Assembly (NCBI RefSeq): GCF_018691265.1
Contig: NW_024881296.1
Span: 6,355,427-6,419,426, forward strand
Reading direction: 5' to 3'
From: Tyto alba
Taxonomy: Eukaryota > Chordata > Aves > Strigiformes > Tytonidae
Length of the DNA stretch: 64,000 nucleotides
Positions within the stretch are counted from its first letter, which is position 1. Every line of letters begins with the position of its first letter. The position numbers were made by a program, and so were the translations under genes. The notes below the pieces were generated by a model. The model was given only the letters and a program-made list of their open reading frames with translations. It did no database searches and was not told the origin of the DNA. Below are positions 12,131-23,095 of this stretch, one piece after another.

Positions 12131-12689
12131 GGTCTGGTTCTTCTACTTCAACTCTCAGCTGAAGCTATAAAAGTGATGTAAGTAAAAATTCCAAAATTTT
12201 GGGAAAATTTGGGTTTGGGTTCCAGCATGTGTTAAATGTGATGTGCTTAGTACTCAGCATCTGGGAAAAACAGGATGTCAGTTTTTGTGCTTCACTGTTG
12301 GTTCCTGGCTGAGGATGTTTGCCCTGAACATCCCTTTCTGCAGCTGTTGTCAACACCAACAAGGAATTACTCCTTCCTTTAGACATTTGGGAGAATATTG
12401 AGGGGAAGAAAAAAGACACAGATCATATCAGCTGTAACCAGTGAAGTCCAATTATATTCCTCAGACCTCCTGCCTCCAGGGTTTGAAAGTCTTGTATTCA
12501 GGTGAGGGTCTTCTCCCACTTTGCTCGGCCAGTCTGACAGAGAGACAGGCTTGCAGAAAAATGGTTCTGGGGACCCATGGTAAGGGGCAGACATCACATT
12601 TTAGAGTGCTGTTTTCCAGTTGTTTGGGACTTGATTGAAGTTGATCTTTACTACAAGAAAAACTCTTGCTATTCCCTTTTATGCACTGT

Positions 12690-12756
12690 CTTTATTTTTT
12701 TTGTTGTTGTTGCCTTTCTTTTCTTCCTTTCCTTATTGCCTTTGTTTTTTCCTTCC
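12690..12756. repeat. T-rich low-complexity tract
   Basis: The plus strand is almost pure T with scattered G and C, including a GTTGTTGTTG run at about 12702-12711, followed by a TTCTTTTCTTCC-type pyrimidine stretch. It has no coding content. It may be a degraded tail of a minus-strand retroposon or plain low-complexity DNA. Confidence 0.8.
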
Positions 12757-12985
12757 ACACCATAGTCACCACATCCTTGAAGTGGGAGGAGAGAAATTAA
12801 AAGAAAACATTTAATATCTCAAGTGTTTTTAAGTCACCAGCAATTGGTAGAAGCCTGAAGAGGTCATCCCTGGAAATAATCCAGCTGGTGAACTCCTTAT
12901 GGATGTCACCTTTCCAAGAGCAGTGCCATTTCCTCATGGTGTGGGTGTACTTATTTATTATGTCATTAAAGCTGTTTTCTTTCAG

Positions 12986-13148
12986 GCAGCCTTTAAAGAT
13001 CTTCCCTGGGGATTCACCGGGCTGGGCAGCAAGCCAAGTGGAACCCCCTAAAGTTAAGTGCTCAGCTCTGTTGGACATAAACCACTTAATATATCAAAGA
13101 CAACAAAAGTGGTACAGATCCAATTTGTTTCCAGTTGAAAAGAAATAA
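12986..13148 (+). CDS. Weak candidate terminal exon, unrecognised
   Basis: A good acceptor (GTTTTCTTTCAG at about 12974-12985) precedes a frame open to TAA at 13146-13148. The frame reads QPLKIFPGDSPGWAASQVEP and then a lysine/glutamine-rich stretch ending VEKK. I recognise no domain, and codon third positions show no clear GC bias, unlike the candidate at 27084. There is no AATAAA directly downstream. Chance is the more likely explanation. Confidence 0.1.
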
Positions 13149-14002
13149 CCGACAAGTAACACACTGAGCCCACCACAACGGACAAGCAATGCCATGGCAG
13201 CTCCCCCTTCTTCAGGCAAGAGCAGGGTGGTGCTCTGTGTTCATAACTACAAGTTGTGATTATGGGGACCCTTCACTCTGCTTGCCATGGCTTCAGGGAG
13301 GCCAAGACCAATGCTCTAAAATCCCACATTTTGTCGCTCTGATGTGCTCTTACTGTTGCTAATTACCATCATTGTTGCAAACCTTCCCTCTGCCCTGCTC
13401 ACAGTGCTCAAATTTTGATGCTGTATTTCTTAAATGCAGTTGTCAGAGCTCACAGGATAGTGCAGGCCATAATTCACTGTCCCCAAGCCATGGGACAGCA
13501 GAGTCACACCTGGCACAGGTTCTTCCTCCTCTTCTGAGGTACTCAGCTTGCTTTCATAGAGGGATGCCACCATGGGTTTTGAAATTTTCTTTCAGCTGAG
13601 TTAAACTCAGTTGCTGGCAGGTTAGCAGAGTGCAACACACGGGGTCATCTGCAAAGCCTCTTAAGGGACAGGAAGAGACTCCCTGGATTTCAGCTGGTCA
13701 TAGATCTAGCCTAAAGGAGGGACATCAGCAAATTGTGTACCCTGGCTCTCCCAGGAGAACCGCACTGAATGCCTGGGTGATGTTCTTCATCCCCATCTGA
13801 AGCCAAGTGCTTCAGGACCTCATGGTCTCAAGTACAAAGGATGTATCTCTTAGACTTCCTACAGGTTAGCTCTTCTTGGTCCTGGATTAGGTTTAATTCC
13901 TGGTCCATCTTTTGGTGTAATCTGCTTTGGTCTGTCCAATAAACTTCAGTCCTGAAGGCTGCCAGCTTCCCAGGAGCATTATTCCTGCAGTGCCTCTTGG
14001 AT

Positions 14003-14060
14003 AGCAATGGAGTTACTCCAGATTTGGACTGGTAGAGGGCAGATCAGGATCTGATGCCTC
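14003..14060. repeat. Short ancient amniote repeat fragment
   Basis: AGCAATGGAGTTACTCCAGA (14003-14022) is followed after a diverged stretch by GGCAGATCAGGATCTGATGC. This is very close to an old amniote repeat phrase of the form CAATGGAGTTACTCCAGATTTACAC...GAGATCAGAATCTGG. The family name is uncertain to me. It overlaps a 183-codon minus-strand open frame (13979-14530), which is therefore probably not a gene. Confidence 0.5.
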
Positions 14061-15480
14061 AAGACAATAAAACCCCCCATTACCACCCCCATCTCTATTG
14101 GATGGGACCTCTGGTGCCTGGCGCTCCCTCTCAGCTGGTTGGGACAATAAAGGATACGCCCTACTTTGGCAATCCCAGTTTGCCTGGCTTCATTCCTCGC
14201 ATGCTGGGACCCAGCAATACAGAGTAGCTGGTTGAGAACACCCGCAGAGGGAAGGGAGGCTGACCCCCTACACTGGCCAGCTTGGCCAGTGAGCCAGATC
14301 CTAATGAGAGCCGCCACCCAGAGAAGCAGAGGAGGATGCACATAAAGAGGCAAGACCAGAAACGTAATTGTCTGTGTTTTCGGTGAATAAAACATGGCTG
14401 TCCTTGCAGAGGGTGAGGTAATAAGGACCTCACTATCAAATATGTGTTTGCTCTCTGTTTCTTCTGGGCTTTGGGGGCTCATTTTGCAAAAGGGTATTTG
14501 TATAGCTGGAGCTGCCACGTCATAGCTCATGCTGCTCAGGATAACGTCCTGCTTTTCTTTCTGCCTGGGTTTTTCAAGTGTTCATGACTCAGCTGTAAAT
14601 ACATGCTCTGAAAATGAGCTGGAGTAGCAAGGATCCTTCCCAGGGGCCAGGTCCAGTGCTGGTTGGCTCCAATGGGGCTAACATATTCTTTTAGGATCCA
14701 GCACCAAAGGGCTGCTGTCTGTCCATCTTAACCTGCCTGGGGAGGACCAAGGGAAGACTTAGACTCCAGCAAAAATCCTGTGGCCACCCCAGTAAAACTG
14801 TACCACCAACCTGGCACTGGCAGAGTGGCCACATCGTGTCCAGCCAGTTCTGCCGGTGCTCCTAGAGTGGTAAAAAAAAGATCCAAAAGGGCTGAGCTGG
14901 CCACAGATTAGACCTGCACCCAGAGCACTCTGTGAGTACAGAAATGCCAGCGGGCGCCCCTCAAACAGGCAAGCACAGCAACGGCAAGCAAGGGGCAGCA
15001 GCTACCCTGCTCCCCGGCTCCACTGCGGGCACGCACTCTTTGGGCATCCCCACTCAGGTGTGGGATCTTGGTAAAGATGCAGCCTGAAATAAATGCAGTG
15101 TAAGCCTCCTTTTTCCCCCATTTTTCTCTAGCAACAGAAAAACAGAGGTGGGGAGCAACAGCTGGAAAAGTCATCCTGACGATGGTATTAGAAAGTCCTC
15201 AGAGACGGCAGGGAGGGGTGTATGAGCGGGGCACCTGCCTGCCCCTGCATCTGAGCAACTGTTGCCAGATAGTTTCAGTGCCAAACTGTAGTAGGTTTCC
15301 GTGTAACTTGCACATTAAGAAATCCTGATAAAAGTAAATATGTGAGTGTTAAAACAGAAACAATATTCTACCTGCACATAATCTGTGCGACTGGCACTGG
15401 CAGAGTACTGCAACACCTCTTTTAGTCCCTGTCCTATGATCAAGGCAAGAAGCATGCACTGATTTTAAAAAAGAAAAAGC
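14061..15480. other. Unique sequence with chance-like open frames
   Basis: The minus strand stays open for 183 codons (13979-14530), but the product is low in recognisable features and includes the ancient repeat at its C-terminal end. A second minus-strand frame at 14908-15174 runs through a modestly CpG-bearing patch. Neither has a splice context or a match that I can recall. Confidence 0.45.
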
Positions 15481-16059
15481 CTGGCTAGGAAGAGCAGTGA
15501 TGGCAGGTATGCAAAATAAATGTTAGATTAGGAGAAACAAAAAGGCGATGAATACAAATATGAATTACAAGTTAAGAAAAATTATGATAAAAGACAAAGA
15601 AATTTTTTCCTGTATCCACGGTAGAACTGAAGGGCATGAAGGAGAGGGGGTTTACATTAAGAGCAAAAGGTATTAATGTTTTCTAAGCGGTACTTAGTAA
15701 CACTCTGGGAAGGTAGGTATGGTCAATAATTTTTTCATGATACCAGGGGTGAGGGGAAGGATGACCGTAAAATACTTGTTATGACCCAGAAACAAGAAAA
15801 TGTTAACAAAAATCTACTGAAAAAAGTATTTTTGAACACCAGATAGGGACTACTTACATCCAAGGTTTTGTGGTGGTGTGGTGGCTATGCTATGTCCTAT
15901 GGATCTTTATGGGGAGGTTTCCCAAAGACTCGGAGAAAATTAGTGTTCTATTAGACTTGCAGAGGGGTCCACTAGACAGGCAGGACAATTACAGATTTTC
16001 AGCTCACAACAATGGGCAGCAGGAACTGACTGGGACAGGAAACGCTTAGCAAAGAATTG
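15481..16059 (+). mobile_element. Probable 5' extension of the CR1 copy at 16060
   Basis: A-rich sequence such as GATGAATACAAATATGAATT followed by GATAAAAGACAAAGAAATTT resembles the region of CR1 ORF2 between endonuclease and reverse transcriptase, where codons for lysine-rich segments lead into AAGAAATTCTTT-like strings. The match is loose and contains gaps. Its orientation is the same as the better-supported 3' part next door. It is offered as the likely continuation of one long, old insertion. Confidence 0.35.
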
Positions 16060-16630
16060 AGGAGTAGTGTTACAATTTAGTAGCAGACCTGCTGAAAGGG
16101 ACCTCAGGGTTGCACTGAATGCCAACCTCCTTGAGAGCTGACGGTGCGCTGCTCTCATTGCTCTGGGCTGCATTCAGAGGTGCAGGGCCAGTTGACTAAG
16201 AGGAGTTATTCCCTTGTGTCCAGCACTGGTGAGGGCAGATGTTGAATACTGCATCCCATATTGGGTCTCCCAGTTCAACAGGGGTGTGAAGAAACTGGGA
16301 CAAGTTCAGTGAGGGGGCATGAAGATGGTCAGGACTGAGGGAACATGCTCTGCAAGAAGGGCCTGGGGGGCTGGGCTTGCTTTGTGCAGTGTGGGGGCTG
16401 ATCTTATAGCTGCCTATAACTATGTAAAAGATGATTACAAAGGTAGTACTGCCAGATGACATAGCAAAGGGCAGTGGACAGAAAATGTTGCTTGAGAGGA
16501 GCTAGAGTGGGACATTAAGAAAAACCTCTTAATTGGAGGAGGGGTAGGGCAGCCCTGGAGGTGCTGGGGAGGTCTTCAAGCTTTGATGACAAAGCCATGC
16601 CTGACTGACCTGGCATTGGTGAAGTCTTTC
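16060..16630 (+). mobile_element. CR1 LINE, 3' half of ORF2, decayed
   Basis: The order of phrases is that of avian CR1: AGGGACCTCAGGGTTGCACT (for GGGACCTGGGAGTCCTGGT), then CTGGGCTGCATTCAGAGG, then CCCTTGTGTCCAGCACTGGTG, then GAATACTGCATCCCATATTGGG (for GAGTACTGTGTCCAGTTCTGGG), then GGCTCCC-like CTCCCAGTTCAA. Near 16470-16620 it reads GGCAGTGGACAG, GACATTAAGAAAAACCTCTT and GGCAGCCCTGGAGGTGCTGG, matching the CR1 stretch before the 3' UTR. Frameshifts and stops make it non-functional. The terminal ATTCTGTG repeat is not visible, so the 3' end has been lost or is too diverged. Confidence 0.85.
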
Positions 16631-16984
16631 TTCAAGCAGGAAACCCAACTACATGATCTCCTACCAACATTTCCTATGATTTTTATGATTTCAGGTGAAG
16701 AAATTTGCTAAACTAATCAGGTAATTTTTTTCAATGGGATTGCTGGTGTGACCAGTAGGGTCAGGAGCTTAGTCTACTACTGTATACTTCAGCACCCACA
16801 TGGCTTCCCACTTGATAGTTTACAATATTTTGGTTAAGAAATGTGAGCAGTGAAGAAAATCGATGTGAACACTTACTGACTGACTTGGAAGGGGGGTAAA
16901 TGAGAGATCTTGAAATGAAATAGTGGATGGGGAAGTGTAAGCATGCACAGCATTACAAAATGGTGTGCTTCGACAAGTTTCCTT

Positions 16985-17345
16985 GCAAAGAGTGGCAGGG
17001 GGATTTTTTAATATTTCTATGAATGAACTGGAAGATACACCACTGGGAAAGCCTGCAGGTGATCAAAAGATAGAGATAAGCATTAAATTAGGTGTGTTAG
17101 TGGTCTGGAGTGATTTGGTTCCCTGGGAACGCAACCCCAGCAAACAAGACATGGGTTTTACAGTGGGGTCAGAGAGTGCAGGCATGTAGGGGGATCAGGT
17201 CCTTTCTGAAACTGCAGGAAAGCAGGCAGAGATCCAGCCATGTGGTCATTGGAAAGGCAGATCTGAGCGTCATGCCGCAGCTGGGGAGGTCAGCGTGTCC
17301 CTGGGTTGCAGACAGCGCAGCCCTGGGGAGCTACAAGTGAGGGGG
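16985..17345 (+). mobile_element. Second CR1-like remnant, reverse transcriptase part
   Basis: AATATTTCTATGAATGAACTGGAAG (16 of its bases at about 17011-17031 are the informative core) corresponds to the CR1 phrase encoding IFINDLDDG, and GCCTGCAGGTGATCAAAAG corresponds to the FADDTK region. Further right, GGGGATCAGGTCCTTTCTGA and GGCAGATCTGAGCGTCATGC cannot be placed with confidence. Because this RT-like part lies 3' of the more distal CR1 segment at 16060-16630, it must be a separate insertion or a rearrangement. Confidence 0.4.
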
Positions 17346-17848
17346 GAATCACTGCCCCAGCCCCTGCAGGAGCACCGTGCCCACTCCTGGGGTCTCTGAG
17401 TCAGCAAGGATGCTCAAACATTGGGCAGGATTCAGTGAAAATCCATGGGAATTACTGGACTGTTACATTTAACATCTGCTTTAGTGTCGGCAAGACTAGA
17501 GCCCAAAAAAGTAAAATGCAGAATTAATGCTAAGACGCAAGCAGTGGAGTATGAAAATCCTTTAACTTTAATAACTTAGAGCTGACAGGAGAGAAAAAAA
17601 AACAGAACCTCTTAATTTCATCCCTCCCCCACCAATTCTGCAGCTACTGATTGTTCTGCTTGAGCAAAACCTGATTAAGACTTATTTTTCCAGTCATTTG
17701 TGATCATTTGTTGAGGTTTTCTATAAATACAAAAATTCGTGAGTATACAGGGCAGGGAAATGCTTTCTAAAACCTGCAGTTTTCAAAAGAAATTAAAGCA
17801 AATATTGAAAACTAATCCTTGTAGCTTTTCCTGTGCCCACTTCTTTTG

Positions 17849-17876
17849 AAAAAAAAAAAAAAAAAAAAAAAAAAAA
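17849..17876 (+). repeat. Poly-A tract, 28 bases
   Basis: An uninterrupted run of 28 A residues follows CTTCTTTTG. On its left the sequence has no recognisable LINE or processed-transcript body, and no target-site duplication is obvious by eye. It could be the tail of an old retroposon whose body has decayed, or a de novo mononucleotide expansion. Confidence 0.9.
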
Positions 17877-20800
17877 GCCAATGCATTTTATTTCAAAATA
17901 AAGAAATCAATAATTGCCAACATACAGGCTTTTTCTACACCCCACCTTTCTACCCAGAAAGAGTTTAAGTGACTGAATACAGCATGCTTTCCACAAAAAA
18001 GTCGTATTTTAGCAGGGCCATTAATAGACATTTGGATTTAACCAGTGCCAATATAAACATTTTTCCAAAATTCACCAGGGAATCAGGATTTTATCACCTT
18101 AGGAGCACTGCACGGTTCTGTGATACACTATGATGCCGGATAATGATCTAATAGGCCTCACTGACAACAAGCTGGCACCCTGCCATGGCTACACAAACCA
18201 CCCTACAGCTGGGAGCATGAGAAAACCTGCAAAATAATACCTCCTGATTTCTCAGCTAATAGAACAGCATGGACTAATGCAGTTGCAGCAGTCTCATACA
18301 AATAAGGCATAAGGTGAGGTGCCTGAGCCTGGGCTTTACTACTGATGATTAATTTTTTTAATTTCAATTGACCAGAAATGTAATTGGGAAGTTGCTTCAT
18401 TGTGCCACCTTCAAAATGAATGAAGGTTCACTTAAAAAGAAAACAGAATCATGCATTTTGAAATGGACTGGTTTAATACTGGTTTTTTGTTGCCTTTTGA
18501 TTATTAATATTTCCTATTTGCAAAAATACAAGCAGAAGTCTGAAGGAATGTTATAGGTAGTAACAGGTTTTTTCTTCATGAAGAGAGGATATTTTAATTC
18601 ACTATTTTTTAAGACATTTCATCCAGCTCATGAAAGTCTTCTATGTCACAGTAGGTTAATAGGGGAAGAACACTATTAACTGAATTTGTCATCATTTTAC
18701 TCTTGCTCTGAGGTCTGTAAGGCTCTGCAAGACTTGCTTGTCTTCATTTCCAGGGCTTCTCATGGAAATTTCCCTTACGTTGAAAGTGGGTCATATCAGT
18801 AGCGATAGATATTCTTACTTGTCACTTGGAGTTTCAGATTCAAACTGAAACAACAAAGAATTTTTGCTTGAAATTTCTCAAGAAAAATACAATGTAACCT
18901 TACTCTGTTACAAAGCCATGTTGCTAATTTTACAGGTTTTGGATGCAAACCCACAGCTTTGTTGATTTTTTCCTGGAAAATTAGTCCCTCAAATCAGTGA
19001 ATGTAGGCATGCAAGAGGAGACCAAGTAAGTGCTGCATAGGTTTTGTTTCCAGAACCAATCTTTCTCAGGGTCTGGCATCAGGTTGCTAGTATTTTTAGA
19101 TGATTTACCCACATCTCCTTGTATATCTATTGTAATTAACCAGATGTAAATTAAAGAAAACCTTCCGTAGCACTTCTCACCTACTCTGTCCACAGCTAGA
19201 CAGAGAGAATATCCCTTTCTATCCACCACTGAAAACGGTGCTGATTTTGAAGACGGTTGGGAAAGGCTGAAGCCCACTACCGAGGCACCCGCTATGGCAC
19301 CGGGTGGGCAGCTGAAATGATCTCTCCCTTCCACCCTCACACACACAGCACCCACCCACCCCCACCCCCGGTGCTTCACAAACTCACTCCAGAGGCAGAA
19401 ATTTCCAAATTGCTAGCTGTGCACTAATACTCAAAACTCTTCAGAAGGAGCCATCTGTGTTCTCCTGCTCTCCCAGGATGGCCTGGTAACACCAAACTCT
19501 TTTTTTTTTCTAGTCAAGAGGGACAGCAGGAACCTGGCTTCGGTCTTGCCAATCATGCTAGTAAAACCAAGCAAAACCATAGTCTGACCCATGAATTTAG
19601 GCAGCCAGCTCTATGGACACAAAAGGAGAAGACAATTTCTTTCAAAGAGGGATCATTCTGATTGCTTGCAACACACATTTTTTATATGGTTTGTAGTTTT
19701 TCCCTAATGTTGCTAAAAATAGCATCACATAAGGCTTCTTTCTAATACATTTATTTGTAAATCAAATAAACTCAAAACAAAAAAGAAATAAAAAATTAAG
19801 TCAGCAACCAGTTAGGGATGTAGAAAGAAGAAATCCAAATAGACGTATTTACCTGAGAGCTAAAAAAGAGAAAGATAATTGACAGTTTTCATTTATTAAT
19901 AAAATAAGATTTCTGAATATGAAACAAGAAACCTCTGGCTATTGTAGTACAGATGTAATTTTCAAGGCTAAAAGCATCCTTTTGCCTTTTGGCTCACATG
20001 GTTTGGGTGTTAAAATTTAACAAAATCTGTTGAAATACTTCTCTAGCCAGTGGGCAGACACTCACCAGATGAATTTTTCCAGTAACTATGCCGGATGGGT
20101 TAGTCTCATAGCGGGCAGACTAGCCCTAATCATTCTCTCTACCTCTCTGAGCTTACCTTTTCCACTTGAAAGAATATAATAACCCTTCCATTCTTCTCTT
20201 ATATCATCCCACAGTGACTCTTCAGTCACTTAACCACCTGGATTATTTTTTATTTTTAGTAAATAATAAGGATCAGAATAAGCAGGCATGTAAGGTTTCA
20301 ATTAAATGTTTAAAAGGCCAGTGTTGTGTCTGATGTGTACTATACCCACTTCCCATAGTCCTTTAATGACAGTTTTAATTCACAGAAGATAAGCACCAGA
20401 ATATATATGACATTGCCCTGACTCTTTAACAAACCCTCTATGTTAATCCCTAGGTAAGCCTGAGATTTTTATCAGGCAAACTTAAGAAATTGATAGGAAG
20501 GTTCCTACAGCAACATCCAGTCACTCACCCACCTACTCAGCACTTAAATTGTAATAGGTTCTTTCATGACAAGTGGTAATCTTCCTCTCCCCATGGCATC
20601 TCTGTCAGACCTCATCACTGGAGAACACAGGCACTGATTTTGCATGGAAAAAAAAAAATAGTGGAATGTATTTTATTAAACCATTTTTTCTAGACTTCAA
20701 CAAAGGACAGGAGGTTCATACCTCAGAAGTCAGCAGTTAGAGAAAAATTTGACTAAGAGGGAACTTCCCTTCCCCCATGGCCCTGAGAGAAGAGGTGCAA

Positions 20801-22370
20801 CCCTTCAGTGCAGAGTGGTGTGTGTGCAGCCTGTGAGAGTCCTGCAAGCCCCTTGGCTGAGAGCCTTGTGCTCACCCTGTCCCTGGCACAGCCCCCATTG
20901 CCCCTGGGGGGTATTTCGCCCAGGAATGGAGGAACTCACCCCAACAGTGGTATAAGAATCCCCATTGCCTCCAGGGCTTGGCTGAGGAGCAGTGCCTTTC
21001 CTGTGTCTTAGCTTGTTGTTTCAGACAAAAAGTCCTGCTGGGAAAGAATAACCTAAGAGCATTTCTCCTGAGGGAGGTATCAGGCCTGAGGATCATTATG
21101 AAGACATCAAATGGCAATGTTTTAGGTACCATAGCTGCTAGTAAGCAACAGGAGCCCTGTGATTAGTCTAATGCTGCTATTATAGGTGTTTCACTGTTTT
21201 CTGTCATCTCAAATGCAGTGTGCAAGTTCTGTGTGATGGGGAGCATTTTCGGCTTACAACCATGGGCAGCAGCTGCAGTGATACAGACAGCAAACAAAGG
21301 AAGAGAGAATGACAGCAATCTTTAATAAGATTTTTTGTGGTTAAATTTTCTGTGGTCTAACAAAATCTATAACCAAAGAGAATGAAGAATCAGATGAGTC
21401 AGGTCGTCCCAGGGCATCTGATGCTACCACAAGCCATTTGAGCTTTGCTTATATAATTTCATTGTCAAGCACAGCATGATGTTAGGCATGCACATATGTA
21501 ATGCTGAGGCTCTCAGTTCCCAGGTTCCTTGCTCCATTGACCAGTGACATCAATTCATACGTTAAGGGAGAAAAATAACCTATTAAGGATTACTAAGGAT
21601 TAGAGCTGGGTGAAAGAGAAATTTCAGCTCAAAATCCATTTCAAGCCTGCAGTTCAAACCTCTCTCTCTCTCTCCCTGGTCAAGTCTGAGTGCCTCAGGT
21701 TTTGACAACTGCCATATCTGGCTGCAGAAGGTAACTACTAAGTTTGGGAGGATCTGTGGTTATATGGGTGGTTTGCCCCTGTCTGAAATGAAATATCTAT
21801 CCAGGGCTATAGTGGAGCCCTGTTCTCCACTTTTGACAATTTAAGACACCCAAGCACACTCATGATTTTGAAAAGCATTGCTCAGCTCTCCCACAAGCAG
21901 AGGCAGGCTGTAATTTCAAGTAACAGCTCATCAGATTCCCAGCCGTCACCTACTAATTAATCCACTGCAGAGCTCTTGCTTGGAGTCTCACTTTCAGAAA
22001 TGGGCTGCCAGCTTTTCTGCCTTTTTTGTTATACTTCCCTGAGGAGCAATCTAACCTGAGAAAGCATTTTTCAGACCCACCAATATAAGCATCTTCAGTG
22101 GGGAAATACGAACCAGTGACCTCAGCCGTATTCCAAAATGGTCTTCATCTTCAGAGTTAAAGGGTTGAATAGTTTGATTGCATTAGATCCCTACCCCTGG
22201 CTGTCTTTCTGTCCAGAAGGCAAGAAGAAGACCAAGCAGCCTAGACTTTGTTCAGCCCTGGAGCCAAAAAAATCTACAACAAAACTCCCATGAAGACGTC
22301 CACAGCACAGTTGTCTGTGGGAAAGTAGCTGGGGAGTGATGGAGCAATGCAGGACTAGAGAACATTGCGC
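17877..22370. other. Unique AT-leaning sequence, no gene seen
   Basis: This stretch has short chance frames only; one at 18368-18556 encodes a single hydrophobic segment (LILVFCCLLIINISY) but lacks any start or splice context. It includes a T tract ending TTTTCTAG near 19500, a C/A-rich patch at 19340-19375, a (TC)7 run at 21661-21674, and A-rich sequence around 19755-19800. Segments such as 18350-18480 look unique and AT-rich, as regulatory DNA often does. Confidence 0.45.
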
Positions 22371-23095
22371 TCAACAAGATGCAAGGGTTGCCAGAGGTAA
22401 CGTGGGAGAGCTTGGGGGAAAGCATGGTGCCGTGGGGAGGTGTGGGAATCATCTGGAGAGTCAGGAGGAGGAACCTGCCTTGTCCTGCTGCAGGGGACAG
22501 TGGTGGCAAGAGCAGCAGGGGTGGCTGCAGGGACCTCCTGGGACTGGTCAGCAGGGGAAAACCTGGAGCATCCCACCGCCCTGCCATGCCAGCCACGATG
22601 CTGGGGAGACCCTCCCACCCTGCCAGTGAGGGTGCTGTGCCAGAGCAGCAAACACCCCCACAGCGGCTGCACTGCTGGAGCGTGACATCTCGGTCCCCTG
22701 CCCTGTCTGAGGTGGCCTCCCACCTGAGCCAGCACTGCCCCAGGGGCTCCCAGCCCTCCTCCAACCAGTTCCTCTCTGAAGTCTCAGGATGGGCCAGCTG
22801 CCCTGGGCAGCTGCTGCCAGGAAAACCATCCCACCCGGGGGACTATCTGCCACCACCGAGATCCAGGGAAAAGCAGGCTAGCAGGCATCCTGCACACAGA
22901 GGGGTAACCCCATCACAAGCGGTTTGGAATTGGGATGCCCGCTGGGATCAGGATGCCCCCCCTCAGTACCCCGTTTTGAGTAGCTGCCCTAAAATCCTGC
23001 TGCAAATACAGCCTGCTGTCAGCAGGAGAGCTATTTACCCTCACAGCTCATTTATAATCAGAAAGACATATGGTCGCTTGTGCCATGCTGAATGA
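22371..23095 (+). other. GC-rich stretch with a 238-codon open frame, probably not a gene
   Basis: The plus strand stays open from 22379 to 23095, and long frames are open on the minus strand over the same interval (22252-22764, 22355-22735, 22548-22856). Simultaneous openness of several frames, with products rich in P, G, S, R and W, is typical of GC-rich DNA lacking TA-containing stops. I recognise no domain, signal peptide or repeat. No AATAAA lies close downstream. A lineage-specific exon cannot be excluded, but I do not support one. Confidence 0.4.

Noticed and set aside
13979..14530. 183-codon minus-strand open frame
   Set aside because: It overlaps an ancient repeat fragment at 14003-14060, has no recognisable domain and no start or splice context.
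18368..18556. Small open frame with one hydrophobic segment
   Set aside because: AT-rich DNA readily encodes I/L/F runs; there is no start context, signal or neighbour to support a membrane peptide.
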